Shown here piece after piece: positions 32,306 to 40,762 of a stretch of DNA of 64,000 nucleotides (position 1 is the first letter of the stretch; each line of letters begins with the position of its first letter). The notes under the pieces were generated by a model. The model was not told the origin of the DNA, searched no databases, and worked only from the letters and a program-made list of their open reading frames with translations. The position numbers and the translations under genes were made by a program. Location of the stretch: positions 2,791,001 to 2,855,000 of the forward strand of contig NZ_AP028664.1 of the NCBI RefSeq assembly GCF_041154455.1, written 5' to 3'. The stretch is from Variovorax sp. V213. Its GTDB lineage: Bacteria; Pseudomonadota; Gammaproteobacteria; Burkholderiales; Burkholderiaceae_C.

Positions 32306-33292
32306 TTAACCGAAGGAGAGATTCAGGTTCTTCACGATGGGCATCCAGCGCTCATACTCACTTCGGATCAAAGCTCCGAACTCCTGCGGCGTCGACGTCT
32401 TCGCCACTGCACCCAGTTCAACGATCCTGCTCGCGACCTCAGGCCGATCCACCGTGGCCCGGATTGCGCTATGGAGCACATCAAGCACATTCTTCGGGGT
32501 GCCCTTTGGCGCCAGGTAGCCATACCATCCGCTCACATCAAACGCCCCGAGTCCTAGCTCGGAGATCGTGGGAACGTCCGGCAGGAGCGGACTTCTATTG
32601 GCGGAGGCCACCGCCAGTGGCCGCAGCCGCCCGGACTGGATAAATGGCGCAATTCCGGCAGCCGTTTCCATAGTGAGCTGGACCTGGCCCGCGACTAAGT
32701 CGCCAAGCGAAGCGCCCGTCCCCTTGTACGGGATATGCAACATCTCCACACCGAACTTCTGCTTGAACAATTCGCAGGACAGATGACTTGGAGTTCCAGC
32801 CCCGGCGCTGGAGTAGTTGTATTTGTCGGGGCTGTCCCTGAGCAGGGCCAGCAGTTCTCTTAGGCTCTTGGCCGGAACCGATGGATGGACTACGAGCACC
32901 ACCGGGGCCATAGCAACCTGAGTGATAGGTACGAGATCTTGGAACGGGTCATAGGCCAAGTCCTTGACGGCAATCTTGGCAATGACCAACGGACTGATGG
33001 CGCCCATCAGAATCGTGTGGCCATCGGGTGGCGACTTGGCAACCTGCGCCGTACCGAGGATTCCACCAACCCCTGGACGGTTCTCTACGATCACTTGTGC
33101 ACCGGGAAGCTCCCGGGGCATTTTTTCTGCAATCAAGCGAGAGAGGATGTCCGTGATCCCGCCGGGGGCATAGGGGACGACCAACTTGATGGGTCTTGTG
33201 GGGTAGGCAGCCTGAGCATGAAGCGGTTTAGCAGCCAGACAAGCCCCTCCTGCCACTACCGTCAGCAGCGAGACTCGGCGAGTAAGTTTCAT
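32306..33292 (-). CDS. Tripartite tricarboxylate transporter receptor (TctC/Bug family), copy 1
   Basis: 328 aa periplasmic binding protein. The N-terminus has a Sec signal (MKLTRRVSLLTVVAGGACLAAKPLHAQA, likely cut after AQA). The mature part begins YPTRPIKLVVPYAPGGITDILSR, the Bug signature, and ends with the usual MPIVKNLNL. It should bind an organic or amino acid for an uptake system; no TctA/TctB membrane genes are nearby. I use ATG 33292, with GGAAGG about 10 nt upstream. A GGATCC operator lies at 33378-33387. Confidence 0.9.
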   Translation of the reverse strand: MKLTRRVSLLTVVAGGACLAAKPLHAQAAYPTRPIKLVVPYAPGGITDILSRLIAEKMPRELPGAQVIVENRPGVGGILGTAQVAKSPPDGHTILMGAISPLVIAKIAVKDLAYDPFQDLVPITQVAMAPVVLVVHPSVPAKSLRELLALLRDSPDKYNYSSAGAGTPSHLSCELFKQKFGVEMLHIPYKGTGASLGDLVAGQVQLTMETAAGIAPFIQSGRLRPLAVASANRSPLLPDVPTISELGLGAFDVSGWYGYLAPKGTPKNVLDVLHSAIRATVDRPEVASRIVELGAVAKTSTPQEFGALIRSEYERWMPIVKNLNLSFG

Positions 33293-33377
33293 TGTGTGCA
33301 TCCTTCCATTAACGATCCCTTCTTGGCCTAGCAATCAGTCGATTCGTGCTTCCCGCCACAAGAAAATGCATCCGTTT

Positions 33378-33387
33378 CTGGATCCAA
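33378..33387. promoter_or_regulatory. GntR-type operator upstream of tctC (CTGGATCCAA)
   Basis: CTGGATCCAA differs from the palindrome TTGGATCCAA by one base. On the minus strand it is followed by GGATGCAT, a feature shared with the operator at 40674-40685. It lies 86 nt before the tctC start. TTGGATCCAA is the half-site type known for VanR, also a GntR regulator. Confidence 0.55.
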
Positions 33388-33529
33388 TATGACTTAAGCG
33401 CCCTCCGCTTCACCACCGCCCACGATCGCCCTCGACTTGCGCCTTCCGTAATCTGTTTCCTCCTCCGAGCCGCGGCTAGGCATCGCCAGTACGCCACCAC
33501 CAGAATTCGGATCCATATCGAACCGTGCG

Positions 33530-34684
33530 TCAGATGATGCCGCGCTCCCGATACGGTTCATTTCGCTCGACCCGGTCATGACCAAAGCGTGCCAGATCGA
33601 TTGTTTCGTAGCGGCCGTGAACAATCCACTCAGCCACCGCAAGGCCTGTAGCCGGCGCGTGCATGAGTCCATGTCCGGAAAAGCCCGCCGCGACGATGAA
33701 GTTGTCGCGCTTTCCTGTCCATGGGCCAATGATGGGATTTCCGTCCAGTTCACATTGCTCGTAGAGCCCGGCCCAAGACTTGGTAAGTTCGAGTTTGCCC
33801 ATGCCCGGGAACCGCCACTGGACCGCTGGTCGGACGATGCGATCAAACCATGTCACGTCCAGCGCCTGGGCATACCCGCGCGTCATTTTGGTGTCTACCA
33901 GTCCACCGGAATACCCGCTGCCGGCCGAGCGTATCGCCAAGCCCTGCACGTCCTTGACATAGGGTATCTGCGCCTGGGGGAACTCGGTTGCGAACGAATG
34001 TTCAAAACGCGGCATCGGACTGACCGGCAGCGGCATGCCGATTAGCCGGCTGATCTCCTGGGCCCAAGGCCCCGCTGCATTCACGAAAAAATCCGCCTGC
34101 AGGCTTGCGCCAGAGCGAAGCTTGACGGCCCTCACCGACCGCTCGGCCTCCTCAAAGCCCACAACCGCGTCCTGCATGAACTGCACGCCGGCATCGCGGG
34201 CCTTCTGAGTCATGACAGCCCAGTACTTCTGCGCGTTGAACCAGCCATCCTCCGGAGACAAGACACCAGCGCCGAGATCATCGACCCGCATCAGCGGGAA
34301 CCGTTCGCGGATCTCCGAAGGCGTAAGCAACTGAGCACTAACACCCATCTCATGCTGAGTTCGAAGACTGGATTCAAGCATCCCAACACCGTGCGGCGGC
34401 ACCACGAACAGGTAGCCGCGCGGGCACCAATCGACCTTGGAAAGCGGCGAGGCCGATGCATCCAACGACGCAACGTACTTGATGCTGTAGTCGGACATAG
34501 CGATGTTTTCGGGACAGTAGAACAGCCGGCGCGATCCTCCCGAACCAGCATTCGCTGAGGAAGAGCGGTCTCCAAAGAGGTCTCGGTCAATCACAACGAC
34601 ATGCAGAGACGGGTCCGTCTGCATACAAAATTGGGCGATGCTGACACCAATCGCCCCACCGCCGATCACCACCACAGTCGCCAT
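33530..34684 (-). CDS. FAD-dependent oxidoreductase (D-amino acid oxidase family)
   Basis: 384 aa DAO-fold flavoenzyme. The dinucleotide-binding motif is VVVIGGGAIGVSIAQFC at the N-terminus with the distal acid of VVVIDRD; the FAD motif near the C-terminus is FIVAAGFSGHGLMHAPATGLAVAEW. The family (DadA/SoxB/ThiO-like) oxidises amines or amino acids to imines with oxygen or a quinone. No signal peptide is seen. It is divergent from a GntR regulator, and the gap carries an operator, so it is the direct candidate target. The substrate is unknown. Confidence 0.88.
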   Translation of the reverse strand: MATVVVIGGGAIGVSIAQFCMQTDPSLHVVVIDRDLFGDRSSSANAGSGGSRRLFYCPENIAMSDYSIKYVASLDASASPLSKVDWCPRGYLFVVPPHGVGMLESSLRTQHEMGVSAQLLTPSEIRERFPLMRVDDLGAGVLSPEDGWFNAQKYWAVMTQKARDAGVQFMQDAVVGFEEAERSVRAVKLRSGASLQADFFVNAAGPWAQEISRLIGMPLPVSPMPRFEHSFATEFPQAQIPYVKDVQGLAIRSAGSGYSGGLVDTKMTRGYAQALDVTWFDRIVRPAVQWRFPGMGKLELTKSWAGLYEQCELDGNPIIGPWTGKRDNFIVAAGFSGHGLMHAPATGLAVAEWIVHGRYETIDLARFGHDRVERNEPYRERGII

Positions 34685-34730
34685 TCCTCTATGCCTAGCA
34701 ATTGAGCCTCGAAGGAATTAGTATAATCTT

Positions 34731-34740
34731 TTGGATCCAA
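34731..34740. promoter_or_regulatory. GntR operator TTGGATCCAA in the DAO/GntR divergent gap
   Basis: An exact 10-bp palindrome TTGGATCCAA sits 47 nt before the FAD oxidoreductase and 121 nt before the GntR gene. On the minus strand it overlaps a probable -10 region (GATTATACTAAT just downstream), so binding would block the oxidoreductase promoter. Confidence 0.65.
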
Positions 34741-34861
34741 TCTTGGTTGTAAAAACCCGACTCCTCGGTGGCGCTCAACCGATTGAGCCTCGATAACAGC
34801 GCCGAGGCGTGGGCAATGGTGCGGAGTTCCCTATCATTCGGGGCTACTGCACAGGCCATTC

Positions 34862-35566
34862 ATGCGAGGCAAGACAAGACAAACGATGACCGAAACCAGT
34901 CCTAGCTCTCAGCCGCTCTCTGCTGAGAGCGTGACGGAAAAATTGCGAGCGCTTATCCTAGATGGAGCGATCGGCGTGGGCGTACAGCTCAAGCAGGAGA
35001 TCCTCGCCAAGCGATTTGGAGTGAGCCGTATCCCGATTCGGGAAGCACTCAAGCGCCTGGAGGCAGAAGGCCTGGTCACACATGCTCCCCATCAAGGTTC
35101 TGTGGTGGCATCACTCTCCATAGATGAATTGCTGGAAACGCTGGATATCCGCATCGGTCTGGAGACACGTGCGCTGGTGCTAGCCATCCCCAACATGACC
35201 AACAAGGTCTTTAAACAGGCCGAGATCATCATGAAGCGCTATGACGCCAGCGAAACGCCCCGCGAGTGGGCTGATCTGAATCTTGAGTTCCACCTGTGCC
35301 TGTACCAACCTTGCGTTCGGCCTCGCCTCCTCAAAGAGATCGAGCAACTTGTACGGGGTATCGATGTGCATCTGCGCGCGCACCAGTCCTATGCTGCGGG
35401 TCGCAAGTCACCTCAGAGCGAGCATCGGGCTATTCTGGACGCGTGCATGAGTCGGGACACCGACTTGGCGCGCGATCTGCTCGAGGCCCACATTGAGCAC
35501 ACTCAGAGCGCGCTGCTCGAGGAACAGCAACGGGGGCGATCGACGCAAGGCCCGTTCCCAAGATGA
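34862..35566 (+). CDS. GntR-family (FCD) regulator of the GGATCC regulon
   Basis: 234 aa (226 aa if started at ATG 34886). The winged helix is at residues 20-85 (VTEKLRALILDGAIGVGVQLKQEILAKRFGVSRIPIREALKRLEAEGLVTHAPHQGSVVA) and the FCD effector domain follows (DLNLEFHLCLYQPC, and late EHRAILDACMSRDT). FCD metal ligands appear in part (asparagine and histidines). It likely binds TTGGATCCAA in its own gap and near tctC and the VOC operon. The Pfam-type match is by eye. Confidence 0.88.
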   Translation: MRGKTRQTMTETSPSSQPLSAESVTEKLRALILDGAIGVGVQLKQEILAKRFGVSRIPIREALKRLEAEGLVTHAPHQGSVVASLSIDELLETLDIRIGLETRALVLAIPNMTNKVFKQAEIIMKRYDASETPREWADLNLEFHLCLYQPCVRPRLLKEIEQLVRGIDVHLRAHQSYAAGRKSPQSEHRAILDACMSRDTDLARDLLEAHIEHTQSALLEEQQRGRSTQGPFPR

Positions 35567-35620
35567 CCGCCGCGACTGAGACTGCCCTAGCCCGGATATG
35601 TCAGAGGATTGCTTTTGCCT

Positions 35621-36098
35621 CTAGTTTCGCGACAGTTCGATCGAGCGCTGGTGCGCTCCCGCAACAGCCTCAGTGACCAACTTGCGAAAGGAGCCATCCT
35701 TCTCGAACACTTGAATGGCTGCGTGGGTGGTTCCATTCGGCGAGGTCACTTCTCGCCGCAGTTCGACGAAATCAGTTCCGTCCCGGCATTGCAGACTGGC
35801 AGCGCCCAGTGCTGTCTGGGCCACTAAGCGGGTGGCCAACTCACGCGTTAAACCAAGCCGCACACCGGCTTCGGTGAGAGCCTCGCTGAAAAGGTGAAAG
35901 TAAGCCGGCCCACTACCACTCAGGGCCGTGACGGCATGCAATTGCTCTTCAGTCTTCACCCAGCAGGCTGCGCCGACGGCACCAAAGAGGTCTGAAACCA
36001 TCTCGCGCAGGTTCCGCGTCACTTCAGCATTACCGAACAAGCCGGTGCACCCGCATCGAATCATCACAGCTGTATTGGGCATGCTCCGCACGACAGGA
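35621..36098 (-). pseudogene. proC: proC 3' part, cut off by IS66
   Basis: This holds the C-terminal two-thirds of a pyrroline-5-carboxylate reductase: VVRSMPNTAVMIRCGCTGLFGN, then the dimer signature TEEQLHAVTALSGSGPAYFHLFSEALTEAGVRLGL. Joining it to the 5' part at 38693-39017 across the 8-bp duplication restores the frame as KRPV-VRSMPN and gives about 264 aa, the usual ProC length. It is the last gene of the VOC-VOC-proC operon. Whether the proC here was redundant with a chromosomal copy cannot be seen. Confidence 0.9.
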
Positions 36099-36185
36099 GT
36101 ACGCGGTCAATTAACCACGCCCTTGTTGAGTGAACGATGAGCTGTGAGGCTACGTGCCCATGTAGAGCAACATGGACATGTAGAG

Positions 36186-36701
36186 ATGACAGAGCAGTAC
36201 GCGGAGTTGAGAAGCCGGCTGGTTGTGGGACGCAAGAGTGACGGTCGCGGCGTCTACGACGAAGCTGCCAAGAAGGAATTGATCGTTGCCTGCCTCAAGC
36301 CGGGAGTGTCGGTGGCACGCATGGCGATGGAGCACGGTGTCAACACGAACCTTCTGAGGACGTGGATCACGGCTTACCAGCGGCGAAGTGCCCAGGTGCC
36401 GACTGGTGACATCGCGCGAACGCACGATGCGGCATTCGTTGCCGTGCGCGTAGAGGGTGAACAGGATCCGCCGCAGCGCGAGCGTGCGGTGGCTGCGCCC
36501 GCGGTAGCCCACACACCTGCTACGGCCGTGGCGGTGATCCCGAATGAGAGCTCCTTGGCGGCATCGACCCCGATGGTCGGTTTGCAGGTGCGGCTGCCCA
36601 ACGGTGTGCAGCTCGATCTCGGCGAGACGAGCTTGCAGGAATTGCCGACGCTGGTGCAGATGTTGAGCCGATTGCCATGTTCCGCTTCGACGAAGGGCTG
36701 A
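36186..36701 (+). CDS. tnpA: IS66 accessory protein TnpA
   Basis: 171 aa. The N-terminal part is a helix-turn-helix domain of the transposase-8 type (YDEAAKKELIVACLKPGVSVARMAMEHGVNTNLLRTWITAY); the C-terminal half is Ala/Val-rich with a strand-like end. The ATG at 36186 opens MTEQYAELRSRLVVGRK, the family start. It overlaps tnpB by 25 nt. Confidence 0.88.
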   Translation: MTEQYAELRSRLVVGRKSDGRGVYDEAAKKELIVACLKPGVSVARMAMEHGVNTNLLRTWITAYQRRSAQVPTGDIARTHDAAFVAVRVEGEQDPPQRERAVAAPAVAHTPATAVAVIPNESSLAASTPMVGLQVRLPNGVQLDLGETSLQELPTLVQMLSRLPCSASTKG

Positions 36702-37027
36702 AGGTCTACCTGCACCGCGAGCCGGTGGACTTCCGGTTGAGCATCAACGGCTTGGCCGTGCTGGTGGAGCAGGCGCTGGGCCTGGACCCGTTCGCCTCGT
36801 GCGCGTACGTGTTCAGCAACCGCCGGCGCGACCGGGTGAAGATCCTGGGTTGGGAGCGCAACGGCTTCTGGCTGTTGCTCAAGCGCCTGGAGAAGGACAG
36901 GTTCATCTGGCCCTCGGCCGATGCGGTTCCCACGCTGACGGCCGAACAGCTGCACTGGTTGCTGGAGGGCATCGATATCGCGGTGGTGCAACGCCACTCT
37001 CGTCTGCGCTATTCCAGCGTGGCCTGA
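36677..37027 (+). CDS. tnpB: IS66 accessory protein TnpB (Orf2)
   Basis: 116 aa. The family core is clear: VYLHREPVDFRLSINGLAVLVEQ..., VFSNRRRDRVKILGWERNGFWLLLKRLEK. The protein is needed with TnpA and TnpC for IS66 transposition; its activity is unknown. It overlaps tnpA and precedes tnpC by 17 nt. Confidence 0.92.
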   Translation: MFRFDEGLKVYLHREPVDFRLSINGLAVLVEQALGLDPFASCAYVFSNRRRDRVKILGWERNGFWLLLKRLEKDRFIWPSADAVPTLTAEQLHWLLEGIDIAVVQRHSRLRYSSVA

Positions 37028-37044
37028 AGGAACAATGATGGGGC

Positions 37045-38631
37045 ATGCCGATCCAAGCGGGCGTGTCGTCGCCCGCCACCATCACCGCTGAAGAACTCGT
37101 CGCGCTCATCGCCGAGCGCGATGCGCTGGCCGGCGCGCTTCGAGTAGCGACCACCGAGCGGGACTTGGCGCTCGAGCGGTTGAGGTCCTTGCAGCGCCAG
37201 CTCTTCGCCGCCAAGAGCGAAGCCCGCGGCACCGATCAGAAGGACCTGTTCCTCAACGAGGCCGAGGCGCTCGCGCCCACAGATCAGACGCCGCAGGCCG
37301 AGGTCGAAGACATCGACGAAGAGGAGTCGACACCGGTCGCGGGCCATCAACGTAAGAAACGCGGACGCAAGCCGCTGGACCCTGCGCTGCCGCGCGAGAT
37401 CGTGCGCCACGAACTGCCCGAGGCCGAGCGTGTGTGCGCGCATGACGGGCACGCGCTGGTGGAGATCGGCGCCGAGGTTAGCGAGCAGATGGATGTCATC
37501 CCCGAACAGGTGCGCGTGCTGCAGCACCACCGCATCAAGTACGCCTGTCCCTGCTGCGATCAGAGCCTGAAGGTTGCACCGACGCCGGCGCGCATCATCG
37601 CGCGCGGGCTGCTCACCGAGCAGGCCCAGGCCTGGGTCATCACCGGCAAGTACCAGTTCGGCATGCCGCTGTACCGAACGGCCGTATTGCTGCGCCGCTT
37701 CGGTGGCGACATCGCGAGCAATACGCTGGCTTCCGGCATCGTGCGCATCGGCCAGGCTGTACAGCCGGTCATCAACCTGCTGCGCGACCACTTGCTGGAC
37801 TCGGACCTGATCTACGGCGACGAGACCACGGTCCAGGTGCTCAAGGAGCCTGGGCGCAAGGCACAGACGAAGAGCTTCATGTGGGCGCAGATGAATGGCA
37901 CTGGTCCACCGGTACGGCTGTTCGCCTATGCACCGGGGCGCGGCGCCGTGCACGCCGAGAAGCTGTATGCCGGCATCCGTCCCGGAACGACGCTCATCAC
38001 CGACGGCTACGAGGTCTACAACGGCATCGCGAAGGCCGGCGGTCTCACGCACCTTGGATGCTGGGTGCACGCGCGCAGGCCGTTCATCAAGGCTGACGAG
38101 TCCATCCCGAAGGCAGCCCGCTCGTCCGATCAGATCGCGGCCCGGTTCGTACGGCTGATTGGCAAGCTGTACCGTGCGGAGTCCTTGGCCAGGCACTGGA
38201 CGCCCGCGCGCCGCCTGCGACTGCGTTCGCGCTACAGCGCCGCCATCGTGCGCGAGATCGAGCGCTTGCTGCTCACGCACCTGCACAGCGTTGCGCCGTC
38301 GAGTCTGCTGGGTGAAGCGCTGCACTACCTGCACGGTCAGTGGCCCAAGCTCGTGCGGTTCCTGGACAACGGCTCCTGGCCGTTGGACTCCAACCCGGTG
38401 GAGAACGCCATCCGGCCCTTCGTCGTCGGGCGGCGCAGCTGGTTGTTCGCCGACACCGTCGGCGGTGCCAACGCGAGCGCCAATCTCTACTCGCTGATCG
38501 AGACCGCCAAGGCCAACAACGTCGAGCCCTACCGCTACCTCGTCGCGCTGTTCAAGAAGCTGCCGCTGGCGCAAACGGTCGACGACTACGAGGCGCTGCT
38601 GCCCTGGAACCTTGAACTCGGCGGCGCGTAG
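37045..38631 (+). CDS. tnpC: IS66 DDE transposase TnpC
   Basis: 528 aa, full length. It has an N-terminal leucine-rich coiled coil (ITAEELVALIAERDALAGAL...), a C-x2-C zinc finger (KYACPCCDQSL), the DDE catalytic core with YGDETTVQVL, TLITDGYEVYNGI and the late glutamate in SNPVENAIRPF, and the short C-terminal Orf domain (ALLPWNLE). No stop or frameshift is seen, so the element should be able to move. Confidence 0.93.
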   Translation: MPIQAGVSSPATITAEELVALIAERDALAGALRVATTERDLALERLRSLQRQLFAAKSEARGTDQKDLFLNEAEALAPTDQTPQAEVEDIDEEESTPVAGHQRKKRGRKPLDPALPREIVRHELPEAERVCAHDGHALVEIGAEVSEQMDVIPEQVRVLQHHRIKYACPCCDQSLKVAPTPARIIARGLLTEQAQAWVITGKYQFGMPLYRTAVLLRRFGGDIASNTLASGIVRIGQAVQPVINLLRDHLLDSDLIYGDETTVQVLKEPGRKAQTKSFMWAQMNGTGPPVRLFAYAPGRGAVHAEKLYAGIRPGTTLITDGYEVYNGIAKAGGLTHLGCWVHARRPFIKADESIPKAARSSDQIAARFVRLIGKLYRAESLARHWTPARRLRLRSRYSAAIVREIERLLLTHLHSVAPSSLLGEALHYLHGQWPKLVRFLDNGSWPLDSNPVENAIRPFVVGRRSWLFADTVGGANASANLYSLIETAKANNVEPYRYLVALFKKLPLAQTVDDYEALLPWNLELGGA

Positions 38632-38692
38632 GCCGTCCTGCGCGCATCGGCTCTGACACCACGCGCAAGGGCGTGGTTTATTGACTGCTTAC

Positions 38693-39017
38693 CGACAGGA
38701 CGCTTGAACGGTAGGACCTGCTGAAGGGTGTCGATGGAAACACCTGCCATGACCGAAATGATGGTGGCTTTGGCGAGACGATCATGCGCCAAAGCGGCCA
38801 ACGCTTCGGAGGCCAACGCCGGCTTGACGGCGACCACGACGACATCATAAGAAGTGTCCGGCAGTTCTTCGGCCGTGCGAAAGACCTTCGCCTTGACATC
38901 TCTCGAGCACTGGGGGTCCACGGCGTCGATGCTGTGAACCAGGTTAGCTTCGAACCAAGTCTCGCCAAGGGCCGCTCCCATCCGGCCGTAGCCTAGAAAA
39001 AGTGCCTTGAGGCTCAT
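38693..39017 (-). pseudogene. proC: proC 5' part, cut off by IS66
   Basis: Encodes the N-terminal 108 residues of pyrroline-5-carboxylate reductase: MSLKALFLGYGRMGAALGETW (dinucleotide motif G-x-G-x-M-G), VVVVAVKPALASEAL and TIISVMAGVSIDTLQQVLPFKRPV. After that the frame runs into the IS66 end. The ribosome-site region and start look intact, so a truncated protein could be made. It follows the second VOC gene by 54 nt. Confidence 0.9.
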
Positions 39018-39071
39018 CGTGCCTGCTCTCTGTGGTCCGCTGAACTAAATAGGTGGTTCATCAAAGCGGGC

Positions 39072-39530
39072 TTACTTCGAGGCAGCACGAATCTCCAAAG
39101 TGACGCCAGCCCCACCCTCAGCCGTATGAAAGTACGTGAAGCCACTTCGATCAGGCTTGCGCCCGCGCATCAGCACCTCAAGGCCGACTGCTTCACCTAG
39201 TTCTTCCGCAGTATCGCAATCGGCAACCGTGAAGCCGAGGTGGAACACGCCCTCGCCATACTGTTCAAGGAATCTGCGTTGCAATGTATTCCCGTCCGGC
39301 GGCTCACACAATTGGATCTGGATATTGTTAAGCAGCGCATAGCGATACTTGAGTTGCATGAAGGCCTCGATATCGGGCACCTGAAGTTCCTCGCGGAACG
39401 CTTCGAACGAGGTCATCTGTTGCCATGGACCGACGCCTATCGATTCATAGTAACTGGTTGATGCTTCAATGTCGCGCACGACGATACACACGTGATGCAG
39501 ATCTTGAAATAACGCGGGAAGTTTCTTCAT
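39072..39530 (-). CDS. VOC-family protein (methylmalonyl-CoA epimerase-like)
   Basis: 152 aa single-chain VOC protein. The first module opens LFQDLHHVCIVVRDIEASTSYYESIGVGPW and the second GVFHLGFTVADCDTAEELGEAVG. Metal-type residues are H in HHVCIV, Q/E in IQLCEPPDG, H in VFHLGF and E in VTLEIR. It looks like epimerase or dioxygenase-fold enzymes; no reaction can be fixed. The ATG at 39530 has AGGAGTG upstream. It is the middle gene of the operon with the 282-aa glyoxalase-like gene and proC. Confidence 0.82.
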   Translation of the reverse strand: MKKLPALFQDLHHVCIVVRDIEASTSYYESIGVGPWQQMTSFEAFREELQVPDIEAFMQLKYRYALLNNIQIQLCEPPDGNTLQRRFLEQYGEGVFHLGFTVADCDTAEELGEAVGLEVLMRGRKPDRSGFTYFHTAEGGAGVTLEIRAASK

Positions 39531-39576
39531 GCAGATCACTCCTGGGTCAGCTGTAACGAAAGCGGCACATTTCTCG

Positions 39577-40425
39577 TCATCCCTGCGCGAAGCAAAGATG
39601 TGCACCACAGGCATCAGCCGGGTCTACTTTCAGTGTGCCGGCGCCCAGGTGCTGGAACCTAACGTCGTTTGTCTCAAACAGCTTGGCCGTGAGGGCCACA
39701 TCACGCACCAACAGCGTGGCCGACGCCAGGTAAGAGTCGCCCAAGTTGGACTGCGCGTCGCTGCGAAGACGCGCTTCTCCGGCGTCGATTAGTTCGATGT
39801 CGGCGCCCCCTCCGAAATTCAGCCAGATGCGGCCGTCTTCGCGGCGCACGTGCTCTGCCCCCAACAGCCGCGTATAAGCTTGCTCAGCGGCATCGAAGTC
39901 GCTGACGACACCAACGAGCCGCCCAAACCCGACGACGCCGTTGGGGTGGTTCAACCAATCGGGCTGGCGCAACGTGTCGGCGGTCAGATGCTCGCAGAGG
40001 TTCGCGTGCGTGAGGCCGGGAAATAGGCTGTGGTCGAGCATCACGGTCTTGAAGTGCAAATCCAGCACGCTGTCTTCCAACACCAATTTTCGGTTGAGGT
40101 GTCTTGGCGGTTCGATGGCGAGGCCGGAGGCAAGGCCAACCGCGTAACTCTCATCGGCAGATCTGGCATTGAATGCAACGCTGTAGAGACCCTCGCCCTT
40201 GTCAAGGAACTTGTCGACGCCGGCAAGAAACTTGGCGGGATCGCCGATGCCGCGGATTTCCAGGTAGTCGGCAGGGAACATGATGCAAAGATTTTCCGTT
40301 CCCCACTCTTGGTGCCTGCCGCTGGGCGGCACGATGAAGCCGAGCTTCTGATACTGCTTGCGAGCTGCCGGGAGGTTACGTACTGCGATCACCGGATGAT
40401 CCACGCGGCCGACTTGGGCGGTCAT
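39577..40425 (-). CDS. Two-module glyoxalase/VOC-like protein (DUF-type)
   Basis: 282 aa with two VOC halves. The first half begins VDHPVIAVRNLPAARKQYQKLGFIVPPSGRHQEWGTENLCIMFPADYLEI, the layout of the glyoxalase-like domain family (PF13468 type, assigned by eye). The second half starts around GVVGFGRLVGVVSDFDAAEQAYTRLLG. The ATG at 40425 has AAGGAAC upstream. It is the first gene of a VOC-VOC-proC operon and is preceded by a 337-nt gap holding the GntR operator. Confidence 0.8.
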   Translation of the reverse strand: MTAQVGRVDHPVIAVRNLPAARKQYQKLGFIVPPSGRHQEWGTENLCIMFPADYLEIRGIGDPAKFLAGVDKFLDKGEGLYSVAFNARSADESYAVGLASGLAIEPPRHLNRKLVLEDSVLDLHFKTVMLDHSLFPGLTHANLCEHLTADTLRQPDWLNHPNGVVGFGRLVGVVSDFDAAEQAYTRLLGAEHVRREDGRIWLNFGGGADIELIDAGEARLRSDAQSNLGDSYLASATLLVRDVALTAKLFETNDVRFQHLGAGTLKVDPADACGAHLCFAQG

Positions 40426-40762
40426 GCTTGTTCCTTTCAAAATGCCGTGATCAAGTGAAGCACGGGCTCAGGCCATACACGCGGATTTCACTTGGCGCCT
40501 ACAGTTGACAGATGCGACCGGGTCGGCTCGCCATGAGCTGTGCACTAGATGGAGCTCGGCGTCGGAGCTGCGCAGCAACATGGCGTGTTGACCTCGCGCC
40601 ATACGGGCGCCCCGACATTCCATACTGCACTGAATCGCCGAATCGATAGTTCGTCCGCATACATGCATCCCGCTTTGGATCCAAAATAGGATAATACCAA
40701 AAAGGGGGCTTGCAGCGAAACAAGACCCCCCGGCGCGCAACGGCGAACCGGAGGTCTGTCTC
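40426..40762. other. Regulatory gap between the VOC operon and the triple-RidA gene
   Basis: 337 nt with no gene. It holds the perfect palindrome TTTGGATCCAAA and, on the minus strand, GGATGCAT shortly after it, the same as at tctC. The part next to 40727-40762 is copied (diverged) at 31770-31805. A long leader of about 250 nt to the VOC start would follow if the promoter overlaps the palindrome. Confidence 0.5.
40674..40685. promoter_or_regulatory. GntR operator TTTGGATCCAAA upstream of the VOC-VOC-proC operon
   Basis: A perfect 12-bp palindrome. It is the best copy of the TTGGATCCAA site in this window and lies about 250 nt upstream of the first VOC gene. The minus-strand sequence before it has an AT-rich part (TATTATCCTATTTT) that could hold a -10 box. 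Confidence 0.65.

Larger units (their letters stand above)
36099..38692 (+). mobile_element. Complete IS66-family element inserted in proC
   Basis: The 2594-bp element has 27-bp terminal inverted repeats (36099-36125 and 38666-38692, 24 of 27 identical) starting with GTA, and an 8-bp target duplication CGACAGGA (36091-36098 and 38693-38700), the normal size for IS66. It carries tnpA, tnpB and tnpC on the plus strand, all open. The perfect duplication suggests a recent insertion. Confidence 0.95.

Noticed and set aside
33501..33520. GAATTCGGATCCATATC as a further GGATCC operator
   Set aside because: The flanking bases do not extend the palindrome and it lies at the 3' end of the FAD oxidoreductase gene, not at a promoter.
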